Part shown: in pieces, positions 50,547 through 60,210 of the stretch
Layout of the letters: each line of letters starts with the position of its first letter
Numbering within the stretch: position 1 is the first letter of the stretch
Source: Halocatena marina
GTDB taxonomy: Archaea; Halobacteriota; Halobacteria; Halobacteriales; Haloarculaceae
Assembly (NCBI RefSeq): GCF_025913575.1
Contig: NZ_CP109785.1
Location: 3,720,001-3,784,000 of the forward strand
Length of the DNA stretch: 64,000 nucleotides
Reading direction: 5' to 3'
Notes under the pieces: model-generated
What the model was told of the DNA's origin: nothing
The model's input: the letters and a program-made list of their open reading frames with translations, nothing else
Database searches by the model: none
Position numbers and translations under genes: made by a program

Positions 50547-51886
50547 CCGACGAACCGTACGACCTCGTTGGCATTGGTCTCGGTCCGTTCAATCTCGGTC
50601 TCGCGTCTCTCCTTGAAGACTGGGACCTCGACGTTGTGTTCCTCGAACAGCGCTCGGAGTTTTCGTGGCACGAAGGGATGCTCATCGAGGGAACGACGCT
50701 CGAAGTGCCGTTTCTCGCGGATCTCGTTACACTCGCGGATCCAACGAACCCCTACAGCTACCTCAACTATCTGCGGGAAACTGGACGAATCTACGAATTT
50801 TACTTCTACGAGACGTTCCAGATTCCCCGAAGAGAGTACAACGACTACCTCAAGTGGGTCACAACGCGCCTCGATAACTGCCTGTTCAATCGCCGGGTAC
50901 AATCAGTGCGCTGGGAGCAAGAGGAGGAACTGTTTGTCATTACGGCCGTGCACCCCGACAGCGGGGAGGAGCATGAATACCGAGCCGCTGACGTCGCACT
51001 CGGGATCGGGAGCCAGCCACAGATTCCCGATTCGCTACACGGTCACTCAGAAGACGTGTTTCACACAGCGGCGTATCGCTCACACCGGCAGCGGTGTCTC
51101 GATGCTGATTCAATTACGGTCGTCGGATCGGGCCAGAGCGCAGCTGAGGTCTTTTTGGATCTTCTCCAGCGCCAACCCGACGGTGAGTACCGTCTCGATT
51201 GGCTCACCCGCTCTGAGGGATTTTTCCCGATGGAGTACTCGAAACTCGGACTCCAACATTTCACGCCGGAGTACACACAGTACGTCTACGAACTCGATCA
51301 GGACACCAAAGACGAACTCATTCCGGAGCAGGGGCTGTTGTATAAGGGGATTGACGTCAACACGAGTGCTGAGATATACGATCTCCTCTATCGCCGATCG
51401 ATCGGTGCCCGTGATCCGGACGTTGGTCTCTTCGCGATGACCGAAGTCTCGGACGTTCAGGCGACAGAAGATGGCTGTCGCCTGACTTGCGAGCAATGGC
51501 AGACTGAACAGTCATTTGTTCAGGAAAGCGATGTCGTCATTCTCGGAACTGGTTACGAACGCCCCGATCCCAGCTTTCTCGATCCACTCGAAACGCACAT
51601 TGTGCGCGACGAGAGCGGTCGGTTCCGGATGAGCGAGGACTACCGCATCGAACTCGACGATGTTGCAGGCCGAGTGTTCGTCCAAAACGCCGAGTTACAC
51701 ACTCACGGCGTCGGTGCGCCGGATCTCGGACTCGGCTGTTACCGAAACACGCGGATTATCAATCAACTCCTCGGGCACAAAGCCTACTCGGTAGACACCG
51801 ATACTGTCTATCAAGATTTCTCCGTCGAGCGGTTTCTTGAACACGCCCCCGGTGCTTCCCGAGACCAGGGTCAGCCTCAAAACTGA
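50543..51886 (+). CDS. iucD: Diamine/lysine N6-hydroxylase family monooxygenase
   Basis: 447 residues. SidA/IucD/PvdA-type FAD- and NADPH-dependent N-hydroxylase that hydroxylates the free amine of diaminopropane. FAD loop LVGIGLGPFNLGLASLLED at the start, then HEGMLIEGTTLEVPFLADLV, the NADPH loop ITVVGSGQSAAEVFLDLLQR near residue 193, and the late substrate-FAD segment LHTHGVGAPDLGLGCYRNTR. The rhbE equivalent and the last gene of the operon. The next gene is on the opposite strand, 150 bases downstream. No second NIS synthetase (rhbF) follows. Confidence 0.93.
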   Translation: MTDEPYDLVGIGLGPFNLGLASLLEDWDLDVVFLEQRSEFSWHEGMLIEGTTLEVPFLADLVTLADPTNPYSYLNYLRETGRIYEFYFYETFQIPRREYNDYLKWVTTRLDNCLFNRRVQSVRWEQEEELFVITAVHPDSGEEHEYRAADVALGIGSQPQIPDSLHGHSEDVFHTAAYRSHRQRCLDADSITVVGSGQSAAEVFLDLLQRQPDGEYRLDWLTRSEGFFPMEYSKLGLQHFTPEYTQYVYELDQDTKDELIPEQGLLYKGIDVNTSAEIYDLLYRRSIGARDPDVGLFAMTEVSDVQATEDGCRLTCEQWQTEQSFVQESDVVILGTGYERPDPSFLDPLETHIVRDESGRFRMSEDYRIELDDVAGRVFVQNAELHTHGVGAPDLGLGCYRNTRIINQLLGHKAYSVDTDTVYQDFSVERFLEHAPGASRDQGQPQN

Positions 51887-52037
51887 GAACAGAGTCACTC
51901 TCAGGATGTAACAACATAAACCGACTGACGTACCCGCGCGAAGATGCGAGAACTAACAGAAATATTTGATGATAGCTTTCTACCGCTTCGTCATCAAGTG
52001 CACTCCACGAGATTGCAACCGATTTACGACCGACAGA

Positions 52038-52652
52038 TCACCACTCTATTCGGTACGCCTCGGCGTCGATCGTTCGTTTGTCGGTCGTATGGAAATGGAA
52101 CTGTCGCGGGAGATCGAGATCGACGGCGAACGCGTGGGTAACGGTTCCTCCGTGATCGTCAGCGAACGCCTCGATGAACGCGTGGCTCCCATCGTTGTGT
52201 ATCGAGTAGGAGACGGTTGCGATATCAGACGTTGCACGGAGGAACGCCCGATCTGCGTGCGCTCGTCCTTGTTGTGCGCCAAATGGCGGATTCATCAGGA
52301 CTGTAACCGGTTCATCCAAACAGAGTGGGAGACGGGTTGCATCACCGCGTATCCACGCTGGTGTCACTGGGGGCGTAACGCAGTGCTCGTTTTCGCGGGC
52401 CGACGAGAGCGCACGCTCATCGCGGTCGATACCGACGATTTTGCTCGCTCCACTCAGCGCCGCACCGAGCGCCAGCATCCCTGTTCCGGTTCCAAGATCG
52501 ACGACAGTATTTGCAAGATCTCCGTGTGTGCCCGCGAGATGAATGAGATGGGCAGCGATATCCGCCGGCGTCGGATACTGCTCGAACTCGATGCGTGGCT
52601 CCTCGAAGCCAGCGACCGCCGATAGTTCGCGTTCGAGCGCACCCCGTCGCAT
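52038..52652 (-). CDS. METTL5-like RNA methyltransferase
   Basis: 204 residues. A compact SAM methyltransferase with motif I VVDLGTGTGMLALGAALSGA (about residues 50-69), post-I GIDRDERALSSARENEH, and the adenine-N6-type catalytic motif NPPFG (about residue 121, VLMNPPFGAQQGR). The short helical N-terminus MRRGALERELSAVAGFEEPR and YPTPADIAAHLIHLA are typical of the family, whose eukaryotic member modifies 18S rRNA. The archaeal target is unknown; rRNA or tRNA is likely. It lies downstream of dph2 on the same strand, with about 90 bases between. Confidence 0.9.
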   Translation of the reverse strand: MRRGALERELSAVAGFEEPRIEFEQYPTPADIAAHLIHLAGTHGDLANTVVDLGTGTGMLALGAALSGASKIVGIDRDERALSSARENEHCVTPPVTPAWIRGDATRLPLCLDEPVTVLMNPPFGAQQGRAHADRAFLRATSDIATVSYSIHNDGSHAFIEAFADDHGGTVTHAFAVDLDLPRQFHFHTTDKRTIDAEAYRIEW

Positions 52653-52743
52653 AGCACGCCTAGTATTGGGACGAATAAAAGCAACTGCAAATTAGACACA
52701 CAACCCAGCCACAACTGCGACTCGATCCGAGTGGTAGCGACAG

Positions 52744-53781
52744 TCACCACGTTCCGTGGAACGTATCGAACGAGAGATCTTCGAGGGGTGCGTTGCCGAC
52801 AGCGATCTCGTATTCGCCCGGCGTGAGCATCGGCTTGTGGAACTGTGGTCCGTCGTCAGTTGTGATGCGTGGACAGCCGGTGTTCACGAACGCATCGAAA
52901 CCGAAGTTTCGCAGGCGATCTGGTGTCACTTCGTCCATCGTGAGGAGGTAGGCGTTGTCGTTGTTCTCGACAATTTCTATCGCGGTCTCCCACCGTCCCT
53001 GTCCGATTTTCGTACAGAAGACGACGCCCCATGTTTCGGCATCCATCGCCCGGTGAACAGCTCCGTAGCGTTGCTTCATGAACTTCTCTGTGTCGGCGAT
53101 CGTGACGACGTTGTTCACTGGATCGGCGATCACGACCCGTTTCTCGGGGTGTTCCATCGCAAGACCGAGCGGATGGAACTTCCCGCCGCCCACATAGAGG
53201 ATCTGTTCGGCATCAATATCTGCACTCGCGTAGTTACAGCCCAGCACCTGTCCCTCGTGGGTGAGGCGTTCGTCGCCACGGCGCGTATGAACCGTGTAGC
53301 CCCGCTCTTCGAGCCACGAGCGCATCTCGTCGAATCGGTTCATGTGCTGGGCGGTCGTGACGAGGCCGACCTCCTCTTCAGGGAGCTTTTCGAGCGCTTC
53401 CTCCATGATGGGAGCCACCTCCACGTTCGAGAACAGCGGGACGTAGATGATTTTATCCGACTCCTTCATCGGCGAGTGACCGAAGTGAACGAACACGTCC
53501 GTCCGGCGCAGCAAGTACGTATCGAGATCACACGCACCGTAACACGGCTGCCCCGAAATCATGATGCTGACGTCGTCGCCGAGTAACTCCCCGAGATCGT
53601 CCGCGACAGCCGATCCACGTCGTTTCAGTCCTTCTGGAAACTGTAGGCCAACCGTCGTGGCGTCTCGCTCTTCGCATGCCTCGACGATACGCTCGAGTTC
53701 GTAATCCCACTCGCGATCGTGTTTGAGCGACAACCCCGTCTTTCGGAGATCACCCTCCGAGAACTCCGATCCGTGACTCAT
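52744..53781 (-). CDS. dph2: Diphthamide biosynthesis radical enzyme Dph2
   Basis: 345 residues. It uses a [4Fe-4S] cluster and SAM to put the 3-amino-3-carboxypropyl group on the translation factor aEF2 histidine, the first step of diphthamide. The three cluster cysteines are spread over the three domains: Cys84 (GQPCYGACDLD), Cys182 (VLGCNYASAD) and Cys303 (VNTGCPRIT). Cys80 is additional. GLQFPEGLKRRG, PLFSNVEVAPIM and YVGGGKFHPLGLA are other family blocks. A single archaeal protein replaces Dph1/Dph2. It is divergent from the YlbF-like gene and upstream of the METTL5-like gene. Confidence 0.95.
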   Translation of the reverse strand: MSHGSEFSEGDLRKTGLSLKHDREWDYELERIVEACEERDATTVGLQFPEGLKRRGSAVADDLGELLGDDVSIMISGQPCYGACDLDTYLLRRTDVFVHFGHSPMKESDKIIYVPLFSNVEVAPIMEEALEKLPEEEVGLVTTAQHMNRFDEMRSWLEERGYTVHTRRGDERLTHEGQVLGCNYASADIDAEQILYVGGGKFHPLGLAMEHPEKRVVIADPVNNVVTIADTEKFMKQRYGAVHRAMDAETWGVVFCTKIGQGRWETAIEIVENNDNAYLLTMDEVTPDRLRNFGFDAFVNTGCPRITTDDGPQFHKPMLTPGEYEIAVGNAPLEDLSFDTFHGTW

Positions 53782-54054
53782 TATACGATGCAGTGGATCA
53801 GTGCGGATAACGCGTGCGGTTCAACGATCGTTCGGTTCTCACTTTGCTTTCACTGAAGGTGTTGTGTCGTCGTGCTCTGGTGCTTCACTGTATGATTGGT
53901 TCACGTTTCTCGCGTTCTGAACGCTCGGTCCGAGCAGAAAATGAGCAAAATTTGGAATATACACCAAGTTCACTTCTCCGTTCAAGTAGCAGGCCGAATT
54001 TGGGGGAGGGTCATTTTTCGCCACACCTAAACCATCTCGCTTCCAACTGCGAGT

Positions 54055-54456
54055 ATGAGCACCGACACGACGCCGGATGTCGAGACGATGCCCGAAACGA
54101 CGGCGACGGAGTTGGCGAGTGATCTGGGGGAGGCGATCACACAACTTCCGACTTACCAGCGATTCCTCGAAGCCAAGGAGGCCGTTGAGGAGAGCGAAGA
54201 AGCCCAGGAGAAAGTCCAACAGTTCGAACAACAGCGCGAGGAGTTCATGCTCGCACGCCAGACCGGCAGCGCAACCAATCAGGACCTCCGGGAGCTACAG
54301 GCCGCCCAAGAAGAGCTTCACGACATCCCAGTCATGAGTGAGTTCCTCGAAGTGCAATCGGAACTCGAACTCACACTACAGGAACTCAACGAAACGATTT
54401 CTGAGCCGTTGGCAATTGATTTCGGCGAGAAATCCGGCGGCTGCTGTCAAGACTGA
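54055..54456 (+). CDS. YlbF/YmcA-family small helical protein
   Basis: 133 residues. An acidic N-terminal tail is followed by the helical YlbF domain (ELASDLGEAITQLPTYQRFL, EAKEAVEESEEAQEKVQQFE, RQTGSATNQDLRELQAAQEE). The C-terminus ends in a GGCCQD pair of cysteines. In bacteria the family works with RNase Y and affects mRNA turnover and biofilm. Archaeal members are not characterised. The two terminal cysteines could bind a metal or form a disulfide. The start MSTDTTPDVE at 54055 is normal. Divergent from dph2; a GrpB-like gene is convergent downstream. Confidence 0.85.
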   Translation: MSTDTTPDVETMPETTATELASDLGEAITQLPTYQRFLEAKEAVEESEEAQEKVQQFEQQREEFMLARQTGSATNQDLRELQAAQEELHDIPVMSEFLEVQSELELTLQELNETISEPLAIDFGEKSGGCCQD

Positions 54457-54487
54457 GTGTTCAGTCTCAATCTCCGTGCGCACCGTT

Positions 54488-55048
54488 TCAGAGAGAGGGG
54501 ACCGTAAACTCGTACGGCAGATCCTCCTTCCGTGCGGTGTCGAGAACGCGCCTCATGAACTGTGTTTTTCCCTTGGAGTAGGCACTGAGATCATCGTGCG
54601 TGTCGGACAGATCACGCTTTAGCTCCTCGTACTCACGACAGAGGTCGGGATACATCCGGAGAACGTCGCGTGTAACAACACTGATCTTCCATCTGTCACT
54701 CGATACGGCGAAGACGTGATCGTTGAACCGTTGACCGTTTTCCACGCGAAAGACAGGCTGCCACTGATCTGAATTTTTCACACGTTTGCCGCCCCATTCG
54801 GCTTCGAGCGCCAGTGAGACATCGCTCACTGTACCATCGTTGACGATGATATCGAGATCGACGATATCTTTCGCCGCGAGGTCGGGGACGGCAGTCGAGC
54901 CAACGTGTTCGATTCGCTCAATGTGCGCGTCAAGTGCATGCGTCGAAAGCGCCGTACGGATACGATCGCGCTCTCCGGTGAATTGCTCGCACCATTCTTC
55001 ATAATTAGATGACACGAGTTCGATTGGATCGTCGTCCACATCGACCAT
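54488..55048 (-). CDS. GrpB-family nucleotidyltransferase-fold protein
   Basis: 186 residues. The domain shows HVGSTAVPDLAAKDIVDLDI (about residues 47-66), the strand holding the GS and the paired Asp residues of the nucleotidyltransferase superfamily, and RFNDHVFAVSSDRW. The terminal region LCREYEELKRDLSDTHDDLS followed by YSKGKTQFMRRVLDTA is the GrpB signature. The family includes dephospho-CoA kinase-linked domains and antitoxin-like proteins; the activity is unresolved. It is convergent with the YlbF-like gene. The Dna2-like gene lies upstream on its side, ending 115 bases from its start. Confidence 0.87.
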   Translation of the reverse strand: MVDVDDDPIELVSSNYEEWCEQFTGERDRIRTALSTHALDAHIERIEHVGSTAVPDLAAKDIVDLDIIVNDGTVSDVSLALEAEWGGKRVKNSDQWQPVFRVENGQRFNDHVFAVSSDRWKISVVTRDVLRMYPDLCREYEELKRDLSDTHDDLSAYSKGKTQFMRRVLDTARKEDLPYEFTVPSL

Positions 55049-55163
55049 TATCTCACCAACTACTGAGGCGTACTTCAGCTTGGTCGAACTGTGTTAGGTG
55101 CTATCATGGGAAACGAGTGTGCGCGACAGGCCGTCTGATGCGGTATCGGACGATTTGGCGTTC

Positions 55164-57818
55164 TTACTGTGCCCATTCTAACAGCCGTTCATAAAACGGG
55201 TCGCTTCGAAGCGTGTCCGCATCTCCCACGAGACAGAGTGCTTTTTTCGCCCGCGTGAGCGCGACGTTTACCCGTCTGCGGTCCTCGAAGATCGGGCTGT
55301 CGAGCGATTCGGTAGCAACGAACGAAACGATGATGACCTCCCGCGAGGAGCCTTGAAAGCGATCAACTGTATCGACCGTGATCTCATCTGGAACGCGCTG
55401 TGTAATCGCAGCCACCTGTGCGCGAAACGGGGCGATGACGCCGATCTCTTCAGAGCTGACGCCCACTTCCCTGTATGTGTCGACGATTTCTGCGACTCGC
55501 TCTGCTTCGATCGGATTCACGTTCCCGTTCTCTCTCCCATCAGGATCGACGAACGAGACCGCATCGTGGAGTTCAGTTGGAAGCTCATCTGTCGAAACGG
55601 TTGGAAGCTCATCAAGTCGCTGGCCGGCGATCGCCGGTGTTGCCGGCCGCAGTTCACCGTCGTAAAACGCATCCGATGAAAAATACTGGATGCGCTGGGC
55701 CATCCGATACTGGCGATCGAGCGTGACCGATGCGTCCGGAAAGCGTTCGATGAGCCGTTCGAACAGCGAGGTGTCAAGGTCGGTGTCGGCTCTGACGACC
55801 GGTGGGAGCTGTTGGTGATCGCCGACAAGGACGAACCGCTCTGCGAGGTTGATGGCAGCGAGTGTTCCTGGTTCGGTGAGTTGACTCGCTTCATCGACGA
55901 TGGCTACGTCGAACTCACACTCTTGCAACACGGACGAACCACACGCAGCAGCCGTCGCAGCCACGACGGGAGCGTTCTGGAGCTTCGTGACCCGTTCTGT
56001 TGGATCACCTCGATAGTCAAAGCGGGCCTCCTGCATCGACGGACTAACGCTGTGCTCAGATCCGATTCTGATGAACGCATCGAAGCCCTGCTCGTCGAGA
56101 CATTCGAGCGCGTTGTCGACGGCTCGGTTCGTAAACGCCGCCAACAGAACCCGATCGCCCTGTTCACAGAGCGCGCGCACTGTTTGTGCAAGCGTGTACG
56201 TCTTTCCAGTCCCGGGTGGGCCGTGGATGAGCGCACAGTCGTCGGCCGTCACCGCTAGCTTCACGGCACGATTCTGCGCCGCGTTGTTCTCGATGAACGT
56301 CTCGTCACTCTCGCCGAACGACGGCTCACGACGCCCGAAGAGGATGTCTTTCCGGTGGCTGTCTCCTTTCAGAACAGTGTCGTGAATTGCCGTTTGCAAC
56401 ACGTTGAGGCCGTAATCAGAGGGATACACGTCGAGACGACGGAGTTCGACCGGTTCGTCCGCCGTCACGACGATTTCACTGTCGAGCCGAATGACTCGGG
56501 CAAGTTCTGCGTCGCCACGTGTTGGGTGGCCGTCGCTCGCCAGAACAACGTCACCCTCACGTATCTTAGAGACAGCGTCGGTTCCCTGCGCGCGAAGTTC
56601 CCACGTTCCGTCCGCTCGCTGGTCGTGCCCGAGTGGCTCGAGATCGATGAGTGCTCTGTCGTCGTCTGCGCGCTCTGAGGCTGATTGGGTCCACAGCTTC
56701 ACGTACTCGCGGTGAATCTCACGGCGTTCGGCCTCAATTGCACGATACAGCCGCTCGAAATACTCGCGCTCTTCGTCGGAAACGGAATCGCCAATCGCAC
56801 CGGCTTTTGATTCCTGATCGAGCCGCCCCGCAACGACCATGCAGGTGTCGCGCACGAAGCAGTACTCACAGACTGCATTGCTTTCCTTGCCTGTTGGAAC
56901 CGACAGGTCGTACTCCATGGCGGCAAGCTCGTTTCGTGCACGAACCACGAATTCGAGAAGTCCAGATCCGATCGAGAAGTCCTTCGCTGGTGAGAGATCC
57001 CCCGACGCTTCTGCGCGGTCAATCGCCGAGTTCTTCGTATACAGCAGCGTTCCCGTATCGGGTGCTGTTTCGTCGTGTTCTCCGAGTAAGAGCGCATAAC
57101 AGGTCGCCTGTACTTTATCTTCGAACCGTGGTTCTGATTTGGTGTTCTTCCCCGTCTTGAGCTCGACCGGTACACCACGTCTAACGGCGTCTGCACGACC
57201 CTTGATGGCGAACGTCTCACTGATCAGCGTCTGTTCTGATCGCCACTCGTCTTGTTCTGTGAGCCTCCCCTGTTCGAGCCAGCCCTCGATGGCTCGCGCG
57301 TTGGCTCTGACGTCGCCCGCGACAGATTCGGCATCACGCCCGAGCAGCCCGAGCTTCAGCCCCGCGTCCGCGACCTGATCCTCGATTGATGCATCGAGGT
57401 CTCGCTCTCGGAGCAAGTCGCCAAACACCTCGTGGACGAGCGATCCCTTCACGAGCGGATAGGAGAGTGATGCACTCGTGAACTTATTCAGGTAGTACTG
57501 GCGCGGACACTGCACCCACTCGCGGATGTCGGTCACGTTGACCAGAAACTCCGGTTCAACAATAACGTACGACTCACGCGTAGTGGAATACTGTGTCTCA
57601 CCCTGAAATTCGCGCGCTTCCGGCTCGGTCACGCGGATCGACATCCCGGATTCGAGCAGCTCGGCCGTCTCGACCCACGATCCCCACAGAGTAACTGTCA
57701 CAGGTGCACCCGCTCCCCGCTCCGGACGCATCGTCACTTCAGCGAGCTCGCGGCTGCCGTGGCGTGTGCTCACTGTCTTCGGTTCATCAACGCTGACGAC
57801 AGGGCCGCAAAGCGTCAC
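55164..57818 (-). CDS. dna2: Dna2-like nuclease/helicase
   Basis: 884 residues from GTG 57818 (VTLCGPVVSVDEPKTVSTRH); no ATG is available upstream. An N-terminal OB-like domain (1-95) precedes a Cas4/RecB-type nuclease with Cys104 (WVQCPRQYYLNK), Asp210 (GRAD), Glu219 and Lys221 (VELKTG) and the Fe-S cysteines Cys317, Cys320, Cys326 (CEYCFVRDTC). A SF1 helicase follows with Walker A GPPGTGKT (533-540), DEASQLTEPGTL as motif II, YRMAQRIQYFS and the C-terminal RFQGSSREVIIVS and ALTRAKKALCLVGD. Works in flap processing or repair. It starts 125 bases from, and divergent to, the ncsA gene. Confidence 0.93.
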   Translation of the reverse strand: MTLCGPVVSVDEPKTVSTRHGSRELAEVTMRPERGAGAPVTVTLWGSWVETAELLESGMSIRVTEPEAREFQGETQYSTTRESYVIVEPEFLVNVTDIREWVQCPRQYYLNKFTSASLSYPLVKGSLVHEVFGDLLRERDLDASIEDQVADAGLKLGLLGRDAESVAGDVRANARAIEGWLEQGRLTEQDEWRSEQTLISETFAIKGRADAVRRGVPVELKTGKNTKSEPRFEDKVQATCYALLLGEHDETAPDTGTLLYTKNSAIDRAEASGDLSPAKDFSIGSGLLEFVVRARNELAAMEYDLSVPTGKESNAVCEYCFVRDTCMVVAGRLDQESKAGAIGDSVSDEEREYFERLYRAIEAERREIHREYVKLWTQSASERADDDRALIDLEPLGHDQRADGTWELRAQGTDAVSKIREGDVVLASDGHPTRGDAELARVIRLDSEIVVTADEPVELRRLDVYPSDYGLNVLQTAIHDTVLKGDSHRKDILFGRREPSFGESDETFIENNAAQNRAVKLAVTADDCALIHGPPGTGKTYTLAQTVRALCEQGDRVLLAAFTNRAVDNALECLDEQGFDAFIRIGSEHSVSPSMQEARFDYRGDPTERVTKLQNAPVVAATAAACGSSVLQECEFDVAIVDEASQLTEPGTLAAINLAERFVLVGDHQQLPPVVRADTDLDTSLFERLIERFPDASVTLDRQYRMAQRIQYFSSDAFYDGELRPATPAIAGQRLDELPTVSTDELPTELHDAVSFVDPDGRENGNVNPIEAERVAEIVDTYREVGVSSEEIGVIAPFRAQVAAITQRVPDEITVDTVDRFQGSSREVIIVSFVATESLDSPIFEDRRRVNVALTRAKKALCLVGDADTLRSDPFYERLLEWAQ

Positions 57819-57942
57819 ACCCGAACTGGAACGGCCACTCGAAAAGAGGGTGTCGGTTGCAGAAGTTTGGACCGTCAGTTCCTCGCCGGCACGAGACGCA
57901 GGCTCGCGTAACCGTTATTCTCCTGACTCTGTAAGCCGATAT

Positions 57943-58929
57943 ATGGACTGTGACAAGTGTGGCGATCAGGCAGTGATGAACGCCGCGTACTCTGGCCTGC
58001 ATCTCTGTGAGCGCCACTTCTTTCGCTCGGTCGAAAAGCGCGTCAGACGGCGCATTCGAGAGGATGCACTCATTGGTGATGATGCATCGCCCGAAACGCC
58101 AGAGAATTGGGTCATCGGTCTCTCCGGTGGAAAAGATAGTGTTGTCCTCACGCACATTCTCAACGAAACGTTTGCGAACGATCCACGCATCGAACTGATC
58201 GCCCTCACGATACACGAAGGCATCGAAGGCTACCGCGATGCGTCGCTAGAAGCGTGTCTCGATCTCACTGATGAAATCGACATTCGCCACGAGGTCATCA
58301 CCTACGAGGACGAGTTCGACCTCCAGATGGATGATGTGGCCGAAACGGATCCCGAGGGGATGGCTCCCTGTGCGTACTGTGGTGTTTTCCGTCGAGATAT
58401 TCTCTCTCGGTATGCAGAACAGTTCGAGGCGGATAAGCTCTTTACCGGCCACAACCTCGATGACGAGACCCAAACCGCGCTGATGAATATTTTCGAAGGT
58501 GATGTTGCACAGATTGCAAAACACTTCGACGCCAGTCTCGGCCGCTTTGAGCATCCGAACAACGACGGACGGACGCGCACCGAAACAGAGGCGTTCATTC
58601 CGCGCGCAAAACCCCTTCGAGACATTCCCGAAAAGGAAATCGCACTCTATGCGCACCTGAAAGATCTCCCGGTACATATGGCAGAATGTCCACACGCGAG
58701 CGAAGCGTACCGAGGTGAGATCCAACAACTGCTGCTCTCTCTTGAAGAGAATCATCCTGGAACACGCCACTCAATCATGGCCGGCTACGAGGAACTCGCT
58801 GGTATTGCTGCCGAACAGTACCACGATGACGGTGGTCCCGAATTAAACGAGTGTGAACGCTGCGGTGCGTCGACAACCCAACAGCTTTGTCGGAAATGTC
58901 AACTAGTAGATGCAGTTCATGCTGCGTGA
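57943..58929 (+). CDS. ncsA: tRNA 2-thiolation protein NcsA (Ncs6/TtuA type)
   Basis: 328 residues from ATG 57943 (MDCDKCGDQAVMNAAYSGLH). A longer in-frame extension is rejected because it crosses the Dna2 start. N-terminal zinc-binding cysteines Cys3, Cys6 and LHLCERHF are followed by the PP-loop motif SGGKDS (61-66), the conserved CAYCGVFRR and the LFTGHNLDDETQTALMNIFE block. A second zinc knuckle (CERCGASTTQQLCRKC) closes the protein. It adenylates U34 in tRNA and transfers sulfur from SAMP2-type carriers in Haloferax. The TATA-like ATATATG overlaps the ATG, so a different, upstream promoter is required. Normal length. Confidence 0.93.
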   Translation: MDCDKCGDQAVMNAAYSGLHLCERHFFRSVEKRVRRRIREDALIGDDASPETPENWVIGLSGGKDSVVLTHILNETFANDPRIELIALTIHEGIEGYRDASLEACLDLTDEIDIRHEVITYEDEFDLQMDDVAETDPEGMAPCAYCGVFRRDILSRYAEQFEADKLFTGHNLDDETQTALMNIFEGDVAQIAKHFDASLGRFEHPNNDGRTRTETEAFIPRAKPLRDIPEKEIALYAHLKDLPVHMAECPHASEAYRGEIQQLLLSLEENHPGTRHSIMAGYEELAGIAAEQYHDDGGPELNECERCGASTTQQLCRKCQLVDAVHAA

Positions 58930-59044
58930 TTTCTATTCGTCGGTCAAGAAACGACACACGTCATCCTACTGCCGTTAAATTTTAGAAACGATTCATGACA
59001 GTACCGAAGTGTAGATCTCCTGTTTATTTTCTCTGGGAGATAGG

Positions 59045-60208
59045 TTATCTAATGACATCGAGACCATTGTTGGTCTCGATAGGATCCTGTCCGCCGTCGG
59101 ATTGCGCGCTTCCGAACTCCGTTTCTGTCTCCGTGTTGACCTGATCCAGGGCAGCACGGCGTGAAGCATCTGCCTGCTTTTGTGTTGTTGGGCCGAGTAT
59201 TTGGGCACTCTGAACGCCCGTCATGATCGCCATGACACGGACTTTGCCCTTGTACTCTTCTTGAATGCGCGCACCCCAAATGACGTTTGCGTGGGCTTCG
59301 AGTCGCTCGGTGATCCGTTGAGCGATTCCCTCAGCCTCCTTGAGTGTGAGGTCTGGACCGCCGGTAATGTGGACCAGCCCACCGGTTGCGCCTCGATAGT
59401 CGACATCGAGTAGTGGGTGGCTCATTGCGTCGCGGACGACCTCTTCGGTTTTGTTCTTATCCTGGGTCTCACCAACAAGCATGACTGCAACACCACCTTG
59501 ACCCATGATGGCGGTCATGTCTGCGTAGTCGAGATTGATGAGCGATGGTTGAGTAATCGTCTCGGAGATACCCTTGACTGTTTCGGCGATGATCTGGTCC
59601 ATCACCGAAAACGCCTTTCCAATCGGGAGATTTGGGACGTAATCGAGCAGCCGATTGTTATCGAGGACGATGATAGAGTCGGCCTCGTTACGAAGCTGCT
59701 CGAGTCCCTCTTCTGCTTTGACGGTCCGTGCCCGTTCGACGTTGAACGGGGTTGAGACCATTCCGACGACGATCGCACCCAGCTCCTTTGCAACTTTCGA
59801 GACGACAGGTGCCGCCCCGGTGCCCGTGCCGCCACCCATGCCAGCCGTGACGAACACAAGGTCGGCACCCGAGAGAACATCTTTGACCGTTCCTCGAGCC
59901 ATCTCTGTCGCGCGCTCGCCCATTGCGGGATCGCCACCCGCACCGAGTCCTTGCGTGAGTGTTTTACCGACGAGAACTTTCGTATCGGCCTCGATCATCT
60001 GTAGGTGCTGCTTGTCAGTATTGATCGCAACTGTGTCTGCACCTTCGACGCCAATATTGTAAAGCCGATTAACCGTATTGTTCCCTGCACCGCCACAGCC
60101 AACGACAACAATACGAGGATCGCCGAACTCGTCGATGTTTCCCGCATCTGCCATCTCACGCTCTTCGTCCTCAGCGTGTTCGAGCGCGTCGTTGACGAGT
60201 TCTTGCAT
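59045..60208 (-). CDS. ftsZ2: Cell-division GTPase FtsZ2
   Basis: 387 residues from ATG 60208 (MQELVNDALEHAEDEEREMA). It is the second haloarchaeal FtsZ, acting in division-ring constriction. Motifs are GCGGAGNNTVNRLYNIGV (from residue 37), the tubulin signature GGGTGTG (125-131), and the T7 loop NLDYAD (225-230). The short acidic N-terminus and no long C-terminal linker differ from FtsZ1. The start lies 2 bases after the cdrS stop, so the two genes form one transcript, the known cdrS-ftsZ2 operon. The C-terminal tail is acidic/polar (ETNNGLDVIR). Regulation by CdrL/CdrS is expected. Confidence 0.95.
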   Translation of the reverse strand: MQELVNDALEHAEDEEREMADAGNIDEFGDPRIVVVGCGGAGNNTVNRLYNIGVEGADTVAINTDKQHLQMIEADTKVLVGKTLTQGLGAGGDPAMGERATEMARGTVKDVLSGADLVFVTAGMGGGTGTGAAPVVSKVAKELGAIVVGMVSTPFNVERARTVKAEEGLEQLRNEADSIIVLDNNRLLDYVPNLPIGKAFSVMDQIIAETVKGISETITQPSLINLDYADMTAIMGQGGVAVMLVGETQDKNKTEEVVRDAMSHPLLDVDYRGATGGLVHITGGPDLTLKEAEGIAQRITERLEAHANVIWGARIQEEYKGKVRVMAIMTGVQSAQILGPTTQKQADASRRAALDQVNTETETEFGSAQSDGGQDPIETNNGLDVIR

Positions 60209-60210
60209 CG

